From assembly GCA_027484105.1 (NCBI GenBank), contig JAIXUG010000005.1, forward strand, positions 186,001 through 250,000: a stretch of DNA of 64,000 nt, given 5' to 3'. The translations under genes were made by a program, and so were the position numbers. The notes beneath the pieces are model-generated. The model saw only the letters and a program-made list of their open reading frames with translations, ran no database searches and had not been told where the DNA came from. Of the stretch, positions 1 through 8,000 are shown in pieces (positions within the stretch are counted from its first letter, which is position 1; the number at the start of each line of letters is the position of its first letter). The stretch is from Comamonadaceae bacterium. GTDB taxonomy: Bacteria > Pseudomonadota > Gammaproteobacteria > Burkholderiales > Burkholderiaceae_C.

Positions 1-625
1 CACCCGAGCCATTCATGCGCTGTGGGTCGATTTGCACCAACACCGCACGGCGAGGGCCGCCGATGGTGATCACATCGCGGGTGCCGGGCACGCGCTTGAT
101 GTCGGCTTCGATGCTGTGCGCCACGCGCTCCAGATCAAAAGCGCTCACATCCGCATTTTTCCCGTGCAATGTCAGGGACACGATCGGCACATCGTCAATG
201 CCCTTGGGCTTGATGAGCGGTTCAGGCAAGCCCAGGTTGCGCGGCAACCAGTCGGCGTTTTCGCGGATCGTGTCGTGCAATTTGACCAAGGCTTCGGTAC
301 GCGGCACGCCCACCTTGAACTGCACGGTCATGATGGCCACGCCAGGGCGCGAGACCGAGTAGACGTGCTCCACGCCCGCGATCTTGGACAACACCTGCTC
401 GGCGGGAATGGCCACCATTTGCTCGACATCGCGCACCGACGCACCCGGAAACGGTGCGATCACGTTGGCCATGGTCACGTTGATTTGTGGCTCTTCTTCG
501 CGGGGCGTCACCATCACCGCAAACACGCCCAGCAAAAACGCCACCAGCGCCAGCAAAGGCGTGATTTGTGCGCTTTGGAAGGCCGCTGCAATGCGGCCCG
601 AAATCCCCATTTTTGGCTCGCTCAT
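1..625 (-). CDS. RND-family efflux permease, N-terminal part (cut by window edge)
   Basis: Reading the complement from the ATG at 625 gives 208 codons open to the window edge. The protein starts with a cytoplasmic stub and a first membrane helix (about residues 20-40). The PREEEPQI stretch, the GASVRDVEQMV stretch and the periplasmic porter-type sequence that follow are typical of AcrB/MdtB-like proton-driven efflux pumps of the inner membrane. The membrane fusion partner ends only 10 bp upstream, so the two genes form an operon. A divergent ArsR gene probably controls it. The exported substrate cannot be told; the visible part does not show whether it is a drug or metal exporter. Confidence 0.9.
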   Translation of the reverse strand, partial: MSEPKMGISGRIAAAFQSAQITPLLALVAFLLGVFAVMVTPREEEPQINVTMANVIAPFPGASVRDVEQMVAIPAEQVLSKIAGVEHVYSVSRPGVAIMTVQFKVGVPRTEALVKLHDTIRENADWLPRNLGLPEPLIKPKGIDDVPIVSLTLHGKNADVSAFDLERVAHSIEADIKRVPGTRDVITIGGPRRAVLVQIDPQRMNGSG

Positions 626-635
626 GGGTTCTCTT

Positions 636-1697
636 TCAGCGTTGTGCATTGACCGTCGCGGGGTCGGTCACGACTTGCTCGCCTGCGCTCACACCCGACA
701 ACACCTCGACGGTCGATCCGTTCACACGACCGAGGCGCACCTGGCGCAAGCGGGGCTTGCCTTGTGCGTCCATCACATACACACCGGTCATTTCGGACCT
801 GCGCACAATGGCCGATGAAGGCAGGAAGATCGGTGAAGCCTTGGCACTTGGCGAGGTGTTGGATTTGGGCATGGCAGCCACCCAAACGCGGGCAAACATG
901 CCGGGCACCAATCCTTCAGTGCCAGCGGTCAAAGCCAGCCGCAACTGGGCGGTGTGGGTCATCGGGTCGACGGTGGGCAGCAACTGGGCACTGGCGGCAA
1001 CCATGGCTTGTGTGCTGTGGCCTGCAATTTCATAGCGCACCGATGCGAGTTGGCTGCGCACACCCTGCAGCATCGACTGCGGCACCGCCGCACTCACGCG
1101 CAGTGCCGACGGGTCGTGCATCGTGAGCATGGGTTTACCGGGCATGGCCATGTCACCCAAGGTCACCGCCACATCGGACACAACGCCATCGAAGGGCGCG
1201 CGAACGCTGAAAAAACCAGTCTGTGTTTGCGCAGCGCGGGTCTGGGCTTGCTGGGCTTGCACTTGTGCGCGGGCCGCCTCCCACTGGGCTTGTGCTCTGT
1301 CGAGCGCACCTTGACTGATGTATTGTTTCTGGAAGAGTTGCTTTTGGCGCTCAAGCTCTTTGCTGGCCACGTTCAGGTTGGCTTGCGCGGCTTCGAGTTG
1401 GGCGTTGCTGCCCACCACTTGCTGCTGGGCGGCACTGGCATCGATGCGCACCAATTCTTGACCGGCACGCACCCGGTCTCCGGCTTTGACTTGAAGGCCC
1501 ACGATGGAGCCCGCCACCTGCGTGGACAAGGTCGCTTGCCTTACCGCTTCAACCACGGCATCCAGACTGACCGAAACGGCGCCCGCTGAGTTATCCGCCA
1601 CCGTCGTGGTTTTGCCCACGCCGGGGTTGGCCCAAGCAGGCACCATCAGCGGGGCAAGAAGGGCCCAAGCCGTAACCAGTATCCAGTGTCTTTTCAT
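636..1697 (-). CDS. RND efflux periplasmic adaptor (HlyD/AcrA-type membrane fusion protein)
   Basis: 353 residues starting at the ATG at 1697, preceded by a GGAG ribosome site. A longer reading frame extends upstream but runs across the divergent promoter. Residues 1-23 form a signal peptide. A biotinyl-lipoyl half-motif (VGLQVKAGDRVRAGQELVRID) is followed by a long Ala/Gln-rich coiled-coil hairpin (about residues 90-150), the second lipoyl half (FFSVRAPFDGVVSD) and beta-barrel/MPD regions. The protein links the inner-membrane RND pump encoded just downstream to an outer-membrane channel, which is not encoded here. Confidence 0.92.
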   Translation of the reverse strand: MKRHWILVTAWALLAPLMVPAWANPGVGKTTTVADNSAGAVSVSLDAVVEAVRQATLSTQVAGSIVGLQVKAGDRVRAGQELVRIDASAAQQQVVGSNAQLEAAQANLNVASKELERQKQLFQKQYISQGALDRAQAQWEAARAQVQAQQAQTRAAQTQTGFFSVRAPFDGVVSDVAVTLGDMAMPGKPMLTMHDPSALRVSAAVPQSMLQGVRSQLASVRYEIAGHSTQAMVAASAQLLPTVDPMTHTAQLRLALTAGTEGLVPGMFARVWVAAMPKSNTSPSAKASPIFLPSSAIVRRSEMTGVYVMDAQGKPRLRQVRLGRVNGSTVEVLSGVSAGEQVVTDPATVNAQR

Positions 1698-1747
1698 CCG
1701 ATGTTCTCCGTCAAACCCCAGGAGCAAATGCATTGTCAAAACTTTAC

Positions 1748-1779
1748 TTGCGTAAATGATTATTTGCTTATTAACGCAA
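1748..1779. promoter_or_regulatory. Candidate ArsR operator between the efflux operon and its regulator
   Basis: The AT-rich divergent intergenic region holds an inverted repeat TTGCGT (1748-1753) / ACGCAA (1774-1779) with 20 bp between the arms. It sits between the start of the adaptor gene (1697) and the regulator gene (1842). This is where an autoregulatory ArsR-family repressor would be expected to bind. The assignment is from position and symmetry only. Confidence 0.45.
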
Positions 1780-1841
1780 TGATACAATAATTCAAGACGC
1801 TTTGTCTTCCCCAATTCCCATGCTGTCCAATGGAGCACACC

Positions 1842-2177
1842 ATGAAAGACCTGCCCGACCAAGCCCTGGACCAGATCGCCGCCTATTTCCAGGCACTGTC
1901 GGAACCTACGCGCCTGAAAATTCTGAACTTGTTGAGGGAGCAAGAGCGCAGCGTGGGCGAGTTGGCCCAGCTCACGAGTTATTCGGCGGCCAATGTCTCG
2001 CGTCACCTGTCTTACTTGGCTCAACGCGGCATCGTGCAACGCGAAGGCCGTGGCGTCAGTGTGTTCTACCGCATAGGGGACGCGTCCATTTATGCATTGT
2101 GTGATTTGGTCTGTGCCAACATCGCACGCCAATATGCGCAATCCTCGGATGCCCGAGCGATGTTTACGCCTGCCTGA
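1842..2177 (+). CDS. ArsR/SmtB-family transcriptional regulator
   Basis: 111 residues from the ATG at 1842, which has a GGAG site six bases upstream; an ATG at 1830 in the same frame would put that site inside the gene. It has the winged-helix core of the family: ALSEPTRLKILNLL, then ERSVGELAQLTSYSAANVSRHLSYLAQRGIV as the DNA-reading helix-turn-helix, then a wing with VFYRI. The classical metal box ELCVCDL is replaced by SVGELAQL, so it does not look like an arsenite sensor. Two cysteines lie near the C-terminus (CDLVC). It is divergent from the RND efflux operon and probably represses it. Confidence 0.88.
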   Translation: MKDLPDQALDQIAAYFQALSEPTRLKILNLLREQERSVGELAQLTSYSAANVSRHLSYLAQRGIVQREGRGVSVFYRIGDASIYALCDLVCANIARQYAQSSDARAMFTPA

Positions 2178-2225
2178 TGTCCCGTCGCACCACCCTGGCG
2201 CAGGCTTGGGCTGTCGCGACGCCGA

Positions 2226-3182
2226 TCAGGTGGGCATTTCTCGCAGGTCAATGCCCTCATGCTGCGCGATTTTCTCCAGTGCGTTTTCAAACAAGGATCG
2301 TGCCGAGCCGGAGATGGAGCGCAGATAAGAGTGCAGGTGCGCATCTTCGGTGTTCTTGTTGAGACACTCTTGGCTGTACTCTTCAAAGCTCGCCAACTGG
2401 GCAATCAATTCGGCCACATGCCTGGGGCATTCACACAACACATTGGTCGAGATCCCAGCCACGCGACGCAAGGTTTGGTCTGAGTATTTGCGGCTGGCAA
2501 TCACAGCCCCTTGGTTGCCAAATTCTTGGGCACGGTCACGGTCCACAAATAAAATCGATTGCAGCAGCTCGGCCAACTCGCTGTCAGAGATGGGGTCGCG
2601 TCGCACGATCATGCCCGCCCGCTTCATGGACTGCACCACCACATCCGGGGCAAAGTTGTACAGCACGATGGTCTGGGCAAAAGCGTGGCGCTGGGTCAAG
2701 GTCTGAATGGCCGACACCACCGAGTTCTGCAGCGAACTGACCCTGACCAGCAAGACCTGTGGCTTATCGGACAAGGTTGCATGGCTGACCGAGGCCAGGT
2801 CCTCCAACACATCGGTGACCTGAATGCGGTGCTGGTTCAACACCGCTGCAAATTTGCTGGACTCCAACCGGTTGGCCAAACCCAAACCCACCACGGCCAA
2901 GCAGACCGGCAAGGTCAACACAGGTGCAGGCGTTGTGGCGCGGGTGTCTTGACTTGCAAGGCGCCGTAACTGCTCTACATCCAGGTGGGCAATAGCCCCG
3001 ATACCGTGCCCTGCTCCTGTGAGCTGCTTGAGCAACAGCGCTTTGGACACATCGGGTTCGCCAAACAGCCGTTGGTTGCCCTCGGTTTTGACAGGACTGA
3101 AAGCACCGTATCGGGTTTGCCAAATGCGCAAAGTCGACACTGGAATGGCCGTGGTTTTGGAGACAGCGCCGATGCGGAACAT
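2226..3182 (-). CDS. MerR-type regulator with a Cys/His-rich C-terminal domain
   Basis: 318 residues from the ATG at 3182; a TTG 25 codons upstream is in frame but less likely. Residues 3-55 are a MerR-type winged helix (RIGAVSKTTAIPVSTLRIWQTRYG, then NQRLF). The middle (about 90-210) looks like an alpha/beta sensor domain of the kind seen in CarH/LitR-like regulators but without a DxHxxG cobalamin motif. The C-terminal 80 residues carry C250, C252, H255, C273, H282 and H284, a spacing that could hold a metal or cluster. The gene is divergent from the Rrf2 gene and next to the sulfide oxidation genes. Ligand and targets are unknown. Confidence 0.75.
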   Translation of the reverse strand: MFRIGAVSKTTAIPVSTLRIWQTRYGAFSPVKTEGNQRLFGEPDVSKALLLKQLTGAGHGIGAIAHLDVEQLRRLASQDTRATTPAPVLTLPVCLAVVGLGLANRLESSKFAAVLNQHRIQVTDVLEDLASVSHATLSDKPQVLLVRVSSLQNSVVSAIQTLTQRHAFAQTIVLYNFAPDVVVQSMKRAGMIVRRDPISDSELAELLQSILFVDRDRAQEFGNQGAVIASRKYSDQTLRRVAGISTNVLCECPRHVAELIAQLASFEEYSQECLNKNTEDAHLHSYLRSISGSARSLFENALEKIAQHEGIDLREMPT

Positions 3183-3327
3183 GGGACTTGAAGATGGACG
3201 AAAGGTCAAAGCAGATCCTGTGTGTAGGTATTGAGTAGATTTTATGATGATAAACAAATTTTCATGAGGATATTCAGTGTTTGCGTAGATAAAAACCTCA
3301 GAATCCTACTCAAAGGATCTTAAAGTC

Positions 3328-3822
3328 ATGATTTCAAAACGAACCATCAATGCCTTGGATGTGTGCGTGGTCATCGCTGAGCTGCAGCACAGGGGCCGGG
3401 TGTCCACCACCACCCTCTCCAACCGGCTCAAGCTGTCGGTGTCCAACCTCGAGAGCATTCTCAAACCCCTGAAAGACCACCGCATCGTCACTGCCAACAA
3501 AGGGCCGGGTGGGGGGTTCAGCATCCTGGGTGACATCGCATTGGTGTCCATGTGGGACATCGCCCGTGCGTTCGAAAGCACCTTGAGCGAACTGCCCAGC
3601 GAGAGCGAGGAAGACGCCATGCCCGCCGCCTTTGAATTCGGATTGGAACAAGTGGTGATCGACACCCTGAGCCGTTATGTGCTGGCTGATTTTGTGGATC
3701 CGATTGCTGCAGAGGCACCCACTCAAGCGCCGATCCTGAACCGTTTCAAACTCAAACCCCTCACGCCTCCTTGGGTTCCCAAGGCACCGAACTCGGTGTT
3801 TCAGTTGCACATGACGGTCTAG
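3328..3822 (+). CDS. Rrf2-family transcriptional regulator without cluster cysteines
   Basis: 164 residues, with an AAGGA ribosome site 10 bases before the ATG. The N-terminal 75 residues match Rrf2 winged-helix proteins: RTINALDVCVVIAELQ, STTTLSNRLKLSVSNLESILKPLKDHRIV, then NKGPGGGFSI, the usual glycine-rich wing. IscR and NsrR bind Fe-S clusters through three central cysteines; here only Cys12 exists, so a cluster is unlikely. In that respect it resembles CymR-like members. The C-terminal 60 residues are not recognised. The location between the MerR gene and the SQR operon suggests a role in sulfur metabolism, by inference only. Confidence 0.85.
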   Translation: MISKRTINALDVCVVIAELQHRGRVSTTTLSNRLKLSVSNLESILKPLKDHRIVTANKGPGGGFSILGDIALVSMWDIARAFESTLSELPSESEEDAMPAAFEFGLEQVVIDTLSRYVLADFVDPIAAEAPTQAPILNRFKLKPLTPPWVPKAPNSVFQLHMTV

Positions 3823-3843
3823 GCCCTCAAACCTTCACCCCGA

Positions 3844-4170
3844 TCAACGGCTTGGCCGCATGGCCAGCACAGGCCACAGCAGGGCAGCGGCGGCCACGCC
3901 AAAGCCCGCAGCCATGGCCAGCAAGAAGGCCCAGTCCACCCAGTCACCCATGTCGGCCAAAGAGGATTTCGTCAGCGATGGCAAAGCCAGCACGGCCACC
4001 ACGCCGACCAAGGCGGCCACGGCCAACAAAGTGCTCGGGGCCACCTTTCCCAAGCGCTGGCGGTTGATCAGCAACAGCGCCAGCCACACCAGCAGCAAGG
4101 GCAACAAAGCGGGCCACAGGTCGAGGGCGATTTCATAGACGATGTTCATCGCCAGCCAAATTTCGTACAT
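3844..4170 (-). CDS. Small three-helix membrane protein beside sulfide:quinone reductase
   Basis: 108 residues from an ATG with a strong AAGGAG site. Three hydrophobic segments are visible (about residues 10-35, 45-66 and 78-103), with charged loops NRQRLGK and TKSSLADMGD. No catalytic motif is seen and the family is not recognised with certainty. It lies 18 bp downstream of the SQR gene on the same strand, so it is surely co-transcribed. It could anchor SQR to the membrane or take part in quinone access; both are guesses from position. Confidence 0.8.
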   Translation of the reverse strand: MYEIWLAMNIVYEIALDLWPALLPLLLVWLALLLINRQRLGKVAPSTLLAVAALVGVVAVLALPSLTKSSLADMGDWVDWAFLLAMAAGFGVAAAALLWPVLAMRPSR

Positions 4171-4188
4171 GCGTGTCTCCTTGATGGA

Positions 4189-5514
4189 TCAAGCCCGGCC
4201 CTTGAGCACCGCCATGTACGCGGGTTTGAGCAAGCGGTATTTCATCAGCCAAGCCAAGTAACTCGCCTGCAATGGCTCGACCATCGGCAGCGATGGCGTC
4301 AGGCGCCCCTCGTAGTCAAACTCGATGAGCATGGCCGAGCCCTCCTTGACGATGAGCGGGCACGAGGTGTAGCCGTCGAACTTTTGACCCGGCTCGCGCC
4401 CAGCGATCACATCCACCAGGTGTTGCGCCACGATCGGCGCACTTTTCTTGACGGTGGCAGCGGTCTTGCCGCGGGGTGTGCCGTTGATGTCGCCAATGCC
4501 AAACACGTTTTTGTAGCGGCGGTGCTGCAGGGTGGCCTTGTCCACCTCCAGCCAGCCGCCTGCGGCAAAGGGGCCTTCTTTCCAGGCCAGGTCGGAATTC
4601 TTGATGGCATCGGGCGCACGCATGGGCGGCACCACGTGGATGAAGTCATAAGCCACATCGCTGGTCGCGCCCTCTGGCGTGACAAAGCGTGCGCTTTGCG
4701 CACCAATGTCGATGGCCTGCAGCTTTTGGGTGGTCTCAACCGCAATGCCCAAATCGCGCCAACGCGCAAGCACGTTATCGTTGACCACTTTGACGCCAAA
4801 CACAGTGCCCAGCGCCGAATAAAACGTGACCTTGGATTTGTACAACATGCCCGTTTGCGCCAAGCGGTCGCGCAGCATGAAGGTCATCTTCAGCGGCGCC
4901 CCTGCGCACTTCAGCGGCGTGGCGGGCAAGGTCATCACCGCGTTGCCGCCTTTATGCCGAAAGGCGTCCATGCTGGCCCAGGTGGCTTGGGCCGCCTGGG
5001 GGCTGGGGTACACGCTGGTGAGGCCTTTTTGGCCAATGGCGCTCACGTCCATGCCTTCAATCAGCGACCAGTCCTGGTGCGTGCCCATGGCTACCACCAG
5101 ATAGTCGTACGCAATGCGTTGGCCCGTGGCGGTGACCACGGTGTTGTTGGCCGCATCAAATTCGGCGGCCATCTCCTGCACCCAGTTCACGCCAGAGGGC
5201 ACAAAGTCCGCATTGCGCTCGCGCACCTTGCCCACGGGCCACACCCCGGTGGCGACCAGGGTGTAACCCGGCTGGTAATTGTGTTCTTGCTTGCTGTCGA
5301 TGAGGGTGATTTGGGCTCCATCGAGCATGGCGGTGAGGCGGTTGATCACCGCCAGGCCGCCCAAGCCGCTGCCCACCACAACGATGTGCGCCCGGGTTTT
5401 GAGTTTGGCCGCCTGCGCGCCTGGGGCGGTGCTGGCCAGCACGGCCGCACCGGCCGAGCCCAGCAACCACTGCCTGCGGTTCAGCTCGGAGCATGAAGGG
5501 AAAGAATGTTCCAT
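4189..5514 (-). CDS. sqr: Type II sulfide:quinone oxidoreductase with a Tat signal
   Basis: 441 residues from the ATG at 5514, which has GGAGA eight bases upstream. It oxidises sulfide to sulfane sulfur and passes electrons to the quinone pool. Residues 11-36 hold a twin-arginine leader (NRRQWLLGSAGAAVLAS, cleavage near AQAA). An FAD-binding GSGLGG motif follows at 48-53. The two redox cysteines typical of the mitochondrial-like type II group are present: C203 in PLKCAGAP and C385 in YTSCPL. The GIGDINGTPRGK FAD motif is at about 339-350. A Tat signal is unusual for this group and implies export to the periplasmic face. It is co-transcribed with the small membrane protein downstream. Confidence 0.92.
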   Translation of the reverse strand: MEHSFPSCSELNRRQWLLGSAGAAVLASTAPGAQAAKLKTRAHIVVVGSGLGGLAVINRLTAMLDGAQITLIDSKQEHNYQPGYTLVATGVWPVGKVRERNADFVPSGVNWVQEMAAEFDAANNTVVTATGQRIAYDYLVVAMGTHQDWSLIEGMDVSAIGQKGLTSVYPSPQAAQATWASMDAFRHKGGNAVMTLPATPLKCAGAPLKMTFMLRDRLAQTGMLYKSKVTFYSALGTVFGVKVVNDNVLARWRDLGIAVETTQKLQAIDIGAQSARFVTPEGATSDVAYDFIHVVPPMRAPDAIKNSDLAWKEGPFAAGGWLEVDKATLQHRRYKNVFGIGDINGTPRGKTAATVKKSAPIVAQHLVDVIAGREPGQKFDGYTSCPLIVKEGSAMLIEFDYEGRLTPSLPMVEPLQASYLAWLMKYRLLKPAYMAVLKGRA

Positions 5515-5579
5515 GGTGTCTCCAAGTTCAGCCATCCATGATGGCAGCCCAGCGGCCAAAAGACTTGCGCCAGATCAGT

Positions 5580-5804
5580 TCATGCACCCTGAGGGTCAGC
5601 CCTTGCACCCTCGCAGGCGGCCCTGTCACGGTCGGCGACCGTGGGCTTGTTCCTTGCAGCACTCGGCGGCACGTTTGCTTTGGGCGTGGCGCGCGCCTGG
5701 GCCCAGCGTTGCAACAGGATGAGCCAAGCAGGCTCTCGCAAAGCACTGGCCAGCCTTGCCCGCGAAGCGGCCAGGCGATGCTCAGGGGACATGCTGGCGG
5801 TCAT
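5580..5804 (-). CDS. Small hypothetical protein, third gene of a YqjD/YqjE-like operon
   Basis: 74 residues. The ATG at 5804 overlaps the stop of the preceding gene in an ATGA arrangement, a sign of translational coupling and the main reason to believe the frame. The N-terminal part (SPEHRLAASRARLASALRE) resembles the start of small proteins that follow DUF883 / holin-like genes in betaproteobacteria. The rest is Ala/Arg-rich and low in hydrophobic residues, whereas relatives as I recall them are longer. It may therefore be a truncated or shifted copy. Function unknown. Confidence 0.5.
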   Translation of the reverse strand: MTASMSPEHRLAASRARLASALREPAWLILLQRWAQARATPKANVPPSAARNKPTVADRDRAACEGARADPQGA

Positions 5805-6184
5805 GCAGTCTGCGCAGACCGCAAGGCCTGCACATCCAACTTGAGCTGCGCCTGCAAGCTGTCCAGCAGCGGCGCAGGGCTGACGCTGCGCGCCCATGCA
5901 AAGCACACCCCACTGCCCCCCATCCAAGTCAGAGGCAGCGCCCACATCACCCAGACATGCCGCTCACTGAGCCCGGGCAGTGCCGCCCACAACAGACACG
6001 ACACGCTGCCCAAACCCAGGCCCAGCACAGCACACACCCAGGCCAAGGCATAGAGCGCCCAGCGCAGCTGCAGCGCGCGCAGCTGTTGCTGCCAAGCCTG
6101 ACTGGCCAAATCGGCGTAGCCTCGTGCATGCTCGCGCAGCAACTCGGGGGGCAACACCAGCAGTTTGATCAGCAGTTTGAGCAT
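5801..6184 (-). CDS. YqjE-like membrane protein (phage holin superfamily)
   Basis: 127 residues from the ATG at 6184, which overlaps the TGA of the upstream DUF883 gene (ATGA). After an amphipathic N-terminus (LKLLIKLLVLPPELLREHARGYADLA) there are two membrane helices: WALYALAWVCAVLGLGLGSVSCLL and WVMWALPLTWMGGSGVCFAWA. This matches E. coli YqjE, found next to YqjD. These proteins sit in the inner membrane and are linked to stationary phase or stress. No enzymatic motif is seen. It probably works together with the DUF883 protein. Confidence 0.75.
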   Translation of the reverse strand: MLKLLIKLLVLPPELLREHARGYADLASQAWQQQLRALQLRWALYALAWVCAVLGLGLGSVSCLLWAALPGLSERHVWVMWALPLTWMGGSGVCFAWARSVSPAPLLDSLQAQLKLDVQALRSAQTA

Positions 6185-6510
6185 CAGTCGTGGCGGTGTT
6201 GCAACCACCATGACACGGCCAAGGCCACCGCAGCGCCGGTGCCCGCCGCGATCAGGACCGATTGGAAAGGCGCGTGCGCAATCGCCTGTTCCGTCACTTT
6301 TTTGGCATGCAGGGCCTCTTTTTCCAATTGACGCTCCGCTTGGAGGGCGGTGTCTTTGGCGTTTTGGGCCAGATCATGCAAGCGGTCATGCACCCGATCG
6401 GCCATGTCGGTCATGGCGGGACGAACTTTGTGAATGGCCTCATTGACAGAAGAAGAGACATCGGCGCTCAGTGCCGAAATGAGGTTGTGCGAAGAGGTGG
6501 AGTCGTTCAT
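6184..6510 (-). CDS. DUF883 (ElaB/YqjD-type) inner-membrane stress protein
   Basis: 108 residues. It has a long charged amphipathic helix (about residues 15-75, with VRPAMTDMADRVHDRLHDLA and AERQLEKEALHAKK) and ends in one membrane-spanning helix (VLIAAGTGAAVALAVSWWL) with a basic tail RHD. This is the layout of ElaB/YqjD proteins, which tether ribosomes to the membrane in stationary phase in E. coli. It is the first gene of a three-gene coupled operon. It breaks up the sulfur gene block but has no obvious link to it. Confidence 0.85.
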   Translation of the reverse strand: MNDSTSSHNLISALSADVSSSVNEAIHKVRPAMTDMADRVHDRLHDLAQNAKDTALQAERQLEKEALHAKKVTEQAIAHAPFQSVLIAAGTGAAVALAVSWWLQHRHD

Positions 6511-6605
6511 ATTGGCCTTTGCAGTGAATAAAACCCAGGAAGGATCTCACTGTAAAAAAGGCCTGTTTTTTTGTCGGTGGGCTGGCGCACCCAAGCTGTT
6601 GAGGG

Positions 6606-7208
6606 TCAGCCCAGCAACTTCCCGATGGCCTGTACGTCTTCGGCAAACATTTGGCCTTTTTCGGCCAACAGCAAACGACCATCGCGCCCCACCAACAACG
6701 TGATGGGCAGGCCTTTGGGCTTGGGAAAAGCTTGCCGCCAGCTTGGGCTGGCCCAGGCCGCCGGAAAGGTGTAGCCACGCTTGGCCAAATAAGCACTGGC
6801 TTCTTCGGGCTTTCGGTCGATCGACAAGGCCACCATGCGCCAACTCTGGCTTTGGTTGTCGCGCCACAGGGCTTCCATGCTGGGGCTTTGCAATGCACAA
6901 AACGGGCACGTGCTGGACCACCAGTAAATCAGCAAGGGCCGACCCGCCGTCTGCGCCGGATCCAGACTCTGCCCGTTGAGCAACTCAATGCGCGGCATGC
7001 GCAGTCGGCTGCCCACCTCGGGCATGGCGGGCGCTTGGCGCTCCAACTGGGCTTCAGACGGTGTTTGCGCCGCGCTGTACCCCGACCATCCCGCCAGGGC
7101 AGCGGCCGAAGTGGCCAGCCAAAGGCGGCGCGAAAGTGCCTCCGGAAGGTTATCGCCGCACGCCTGCGCGACAGGAATGGACGCCCGCGAAGGCTTTGAA
7201 GTCGACAT
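6606..7208 (-). CDS. TlpA-like periplasmic thiol-disulfide oxidoreductase
   Basis: 200 residues with an AAGGT ribosome site. A twin-arginine-like leader (SRRLWLATSAAALAG, residues 26-40) suggests export. The thioredoxin fold has the active site CPFC inside WWSSTCPFCALQSP, followed by the cis-proline segment GLPITLLVGRDGRLL. Members reduce disulfides in periplasmic proteins, for example in cytochrome c maturation. It lies 32 bp downstream of the Crp/Fnr gene on the same strand. In this setting it may keep cytochrome or sulfur-carrier thiols reduced, in the manner of SoxW; this is inferred. Confidence 0.85.
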   Translation of the reverse strand: MSTSKPSRASIPVAQACGDNLPEALSRRLWLATSAAALAGWSGYSAAQTPSEAQLERQAPAMPEVGSRLRMPRIELLNGQSLDPAQTAGRPLLIYWWSSTCPFCALQSPSMEALWRDNQSQSWRMVALSIDRKPEEASAYLAKRGYTFPAAWASPSWRQAFPKPKGLPITLLVGRDGRLLLAEKGQMFAEDVQAIGKLLG

Positions 7209-7240
7209 CTCAGGTACCTTTCTTCACGTCTGGCCAGCGT

Positions 7241-7942
7241 TCAACGCAGCAGCAGATTTTCGTTGGTGATTTCGTAGCGCCGCCCTTGCTTGTCACATGG
7301 CTTGAGAGCCCCATCCCGCACCAGTCCACTGATCTCGCGGCTGACGGTTTCGAGCTTGATGTCGAGCATGGCCCCCATGTCATCGCGGGCAAAAAATGTG
7401 GTGAATGCAGGTTGCTCAGAATCGCGCATCTTCAAGGCGAGTGCCGCCACGCGTTGACGCGCCGAACCGAAATTCAAATCGGCCAACCAATCGTCGGCAT
7501 CCTTCAGGGCTTGTTGCCACTTTTGCATCAGGCGCTTGTGCAGGCGCGGTGAGTTGGCCGATAAATGGTGAAGCACAGACAAGGGGATGCGGCACATGCT
7601 GGACTCGACCAAGGCAATGGCTTCGCTGTCGAAGCGGGCGGTGGCCAGTGCCTCCAGCCCCAGCACGTCCCCAGGTCTGAGCACCCGGACAATGCGCTCG
7701 CGCCCATCGGCAGTTGCCCGCACCAACTTGACCATGCCCTTTCGCAGTGTGAACACGCCCAGAGCTTGCTGTCCCTCGCTGTAGATCTTGGCATTCGCGA
7801 CGAACACCATGTCGTCGATAGGTGTGTGGATTTCGCCAAAATCCTGTTCGTTCAAGTCGGCGAACAACACCATGTCACGGATACCGCAATTGCGGCAATC
7901 CGAGGTGCCCTTCCAGGCGGAATCAATCTTGATGGGGATCAT
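7241..7942 (-). CDS. Crp/Fnr-family transcriptional regulator
   Basis: 233 residues. It contains a cyclic-nucleotide-binding-like beta roll (about residues 25-125), a long dimer helix and a C-terminal helix-turn-helix. The recognition helix LETVSREISGL has the E-xx-S-R pattern of FNR proteins that read TTGAT half-sites. Cysteines are C16, C19 (DCRNCG), C117 and C216. The third N-terminal cysteine of E. coli FNR is missing, so an FNR-type 4Fe-4S cluster with the classic ligands is doubtful; C16, C19 and C117 could still bind a cluster or sense oxidants. It sits between two thioredoxin-like genes and is a candidate oxygen/redox controller of the sulfur region. Confidence 0.88.
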   Translation of the reverse strand: MIPIKIDSAWKGTSDCRNCGIRDMVLFADLNEQDFGEIHTPIDDMVFVANAKIYSEGQQALGVFTLRKGMVKLVRATADGRERIVRVLRPGDVLGLEALATARFDSEAIALVESSMCRIPLSVLHHLSANSPRLHKRLMQKWQQALKDADDWLADLNFGSARQRVAALALKMRDSEQPAFTTFFARDDMGAMLDIKLETVSREISGLVRDGALKPCDKQGRRYEITNENLLLR

Positions 7943-8000
7943 CTCTTTAATTGAGCATGGCCGCGTCTATGACTACAGCATATGAGGAGCAGATTGCCCT

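Noticed and set aside
4384-5496. 370-codon open frame on the plus strand
   Set aside because: Antisense to the SQR gene; no recognisable domain.
5528-5746. 72-codon minus-strand frame as the real third gene or a shifted continuation of the YqjE-like operon
   Set aside because: Its start has no coupling to the upstream stop and the translation shows no family resemblance; the frame starting at 5804 with an ATGA overlap is preferred.
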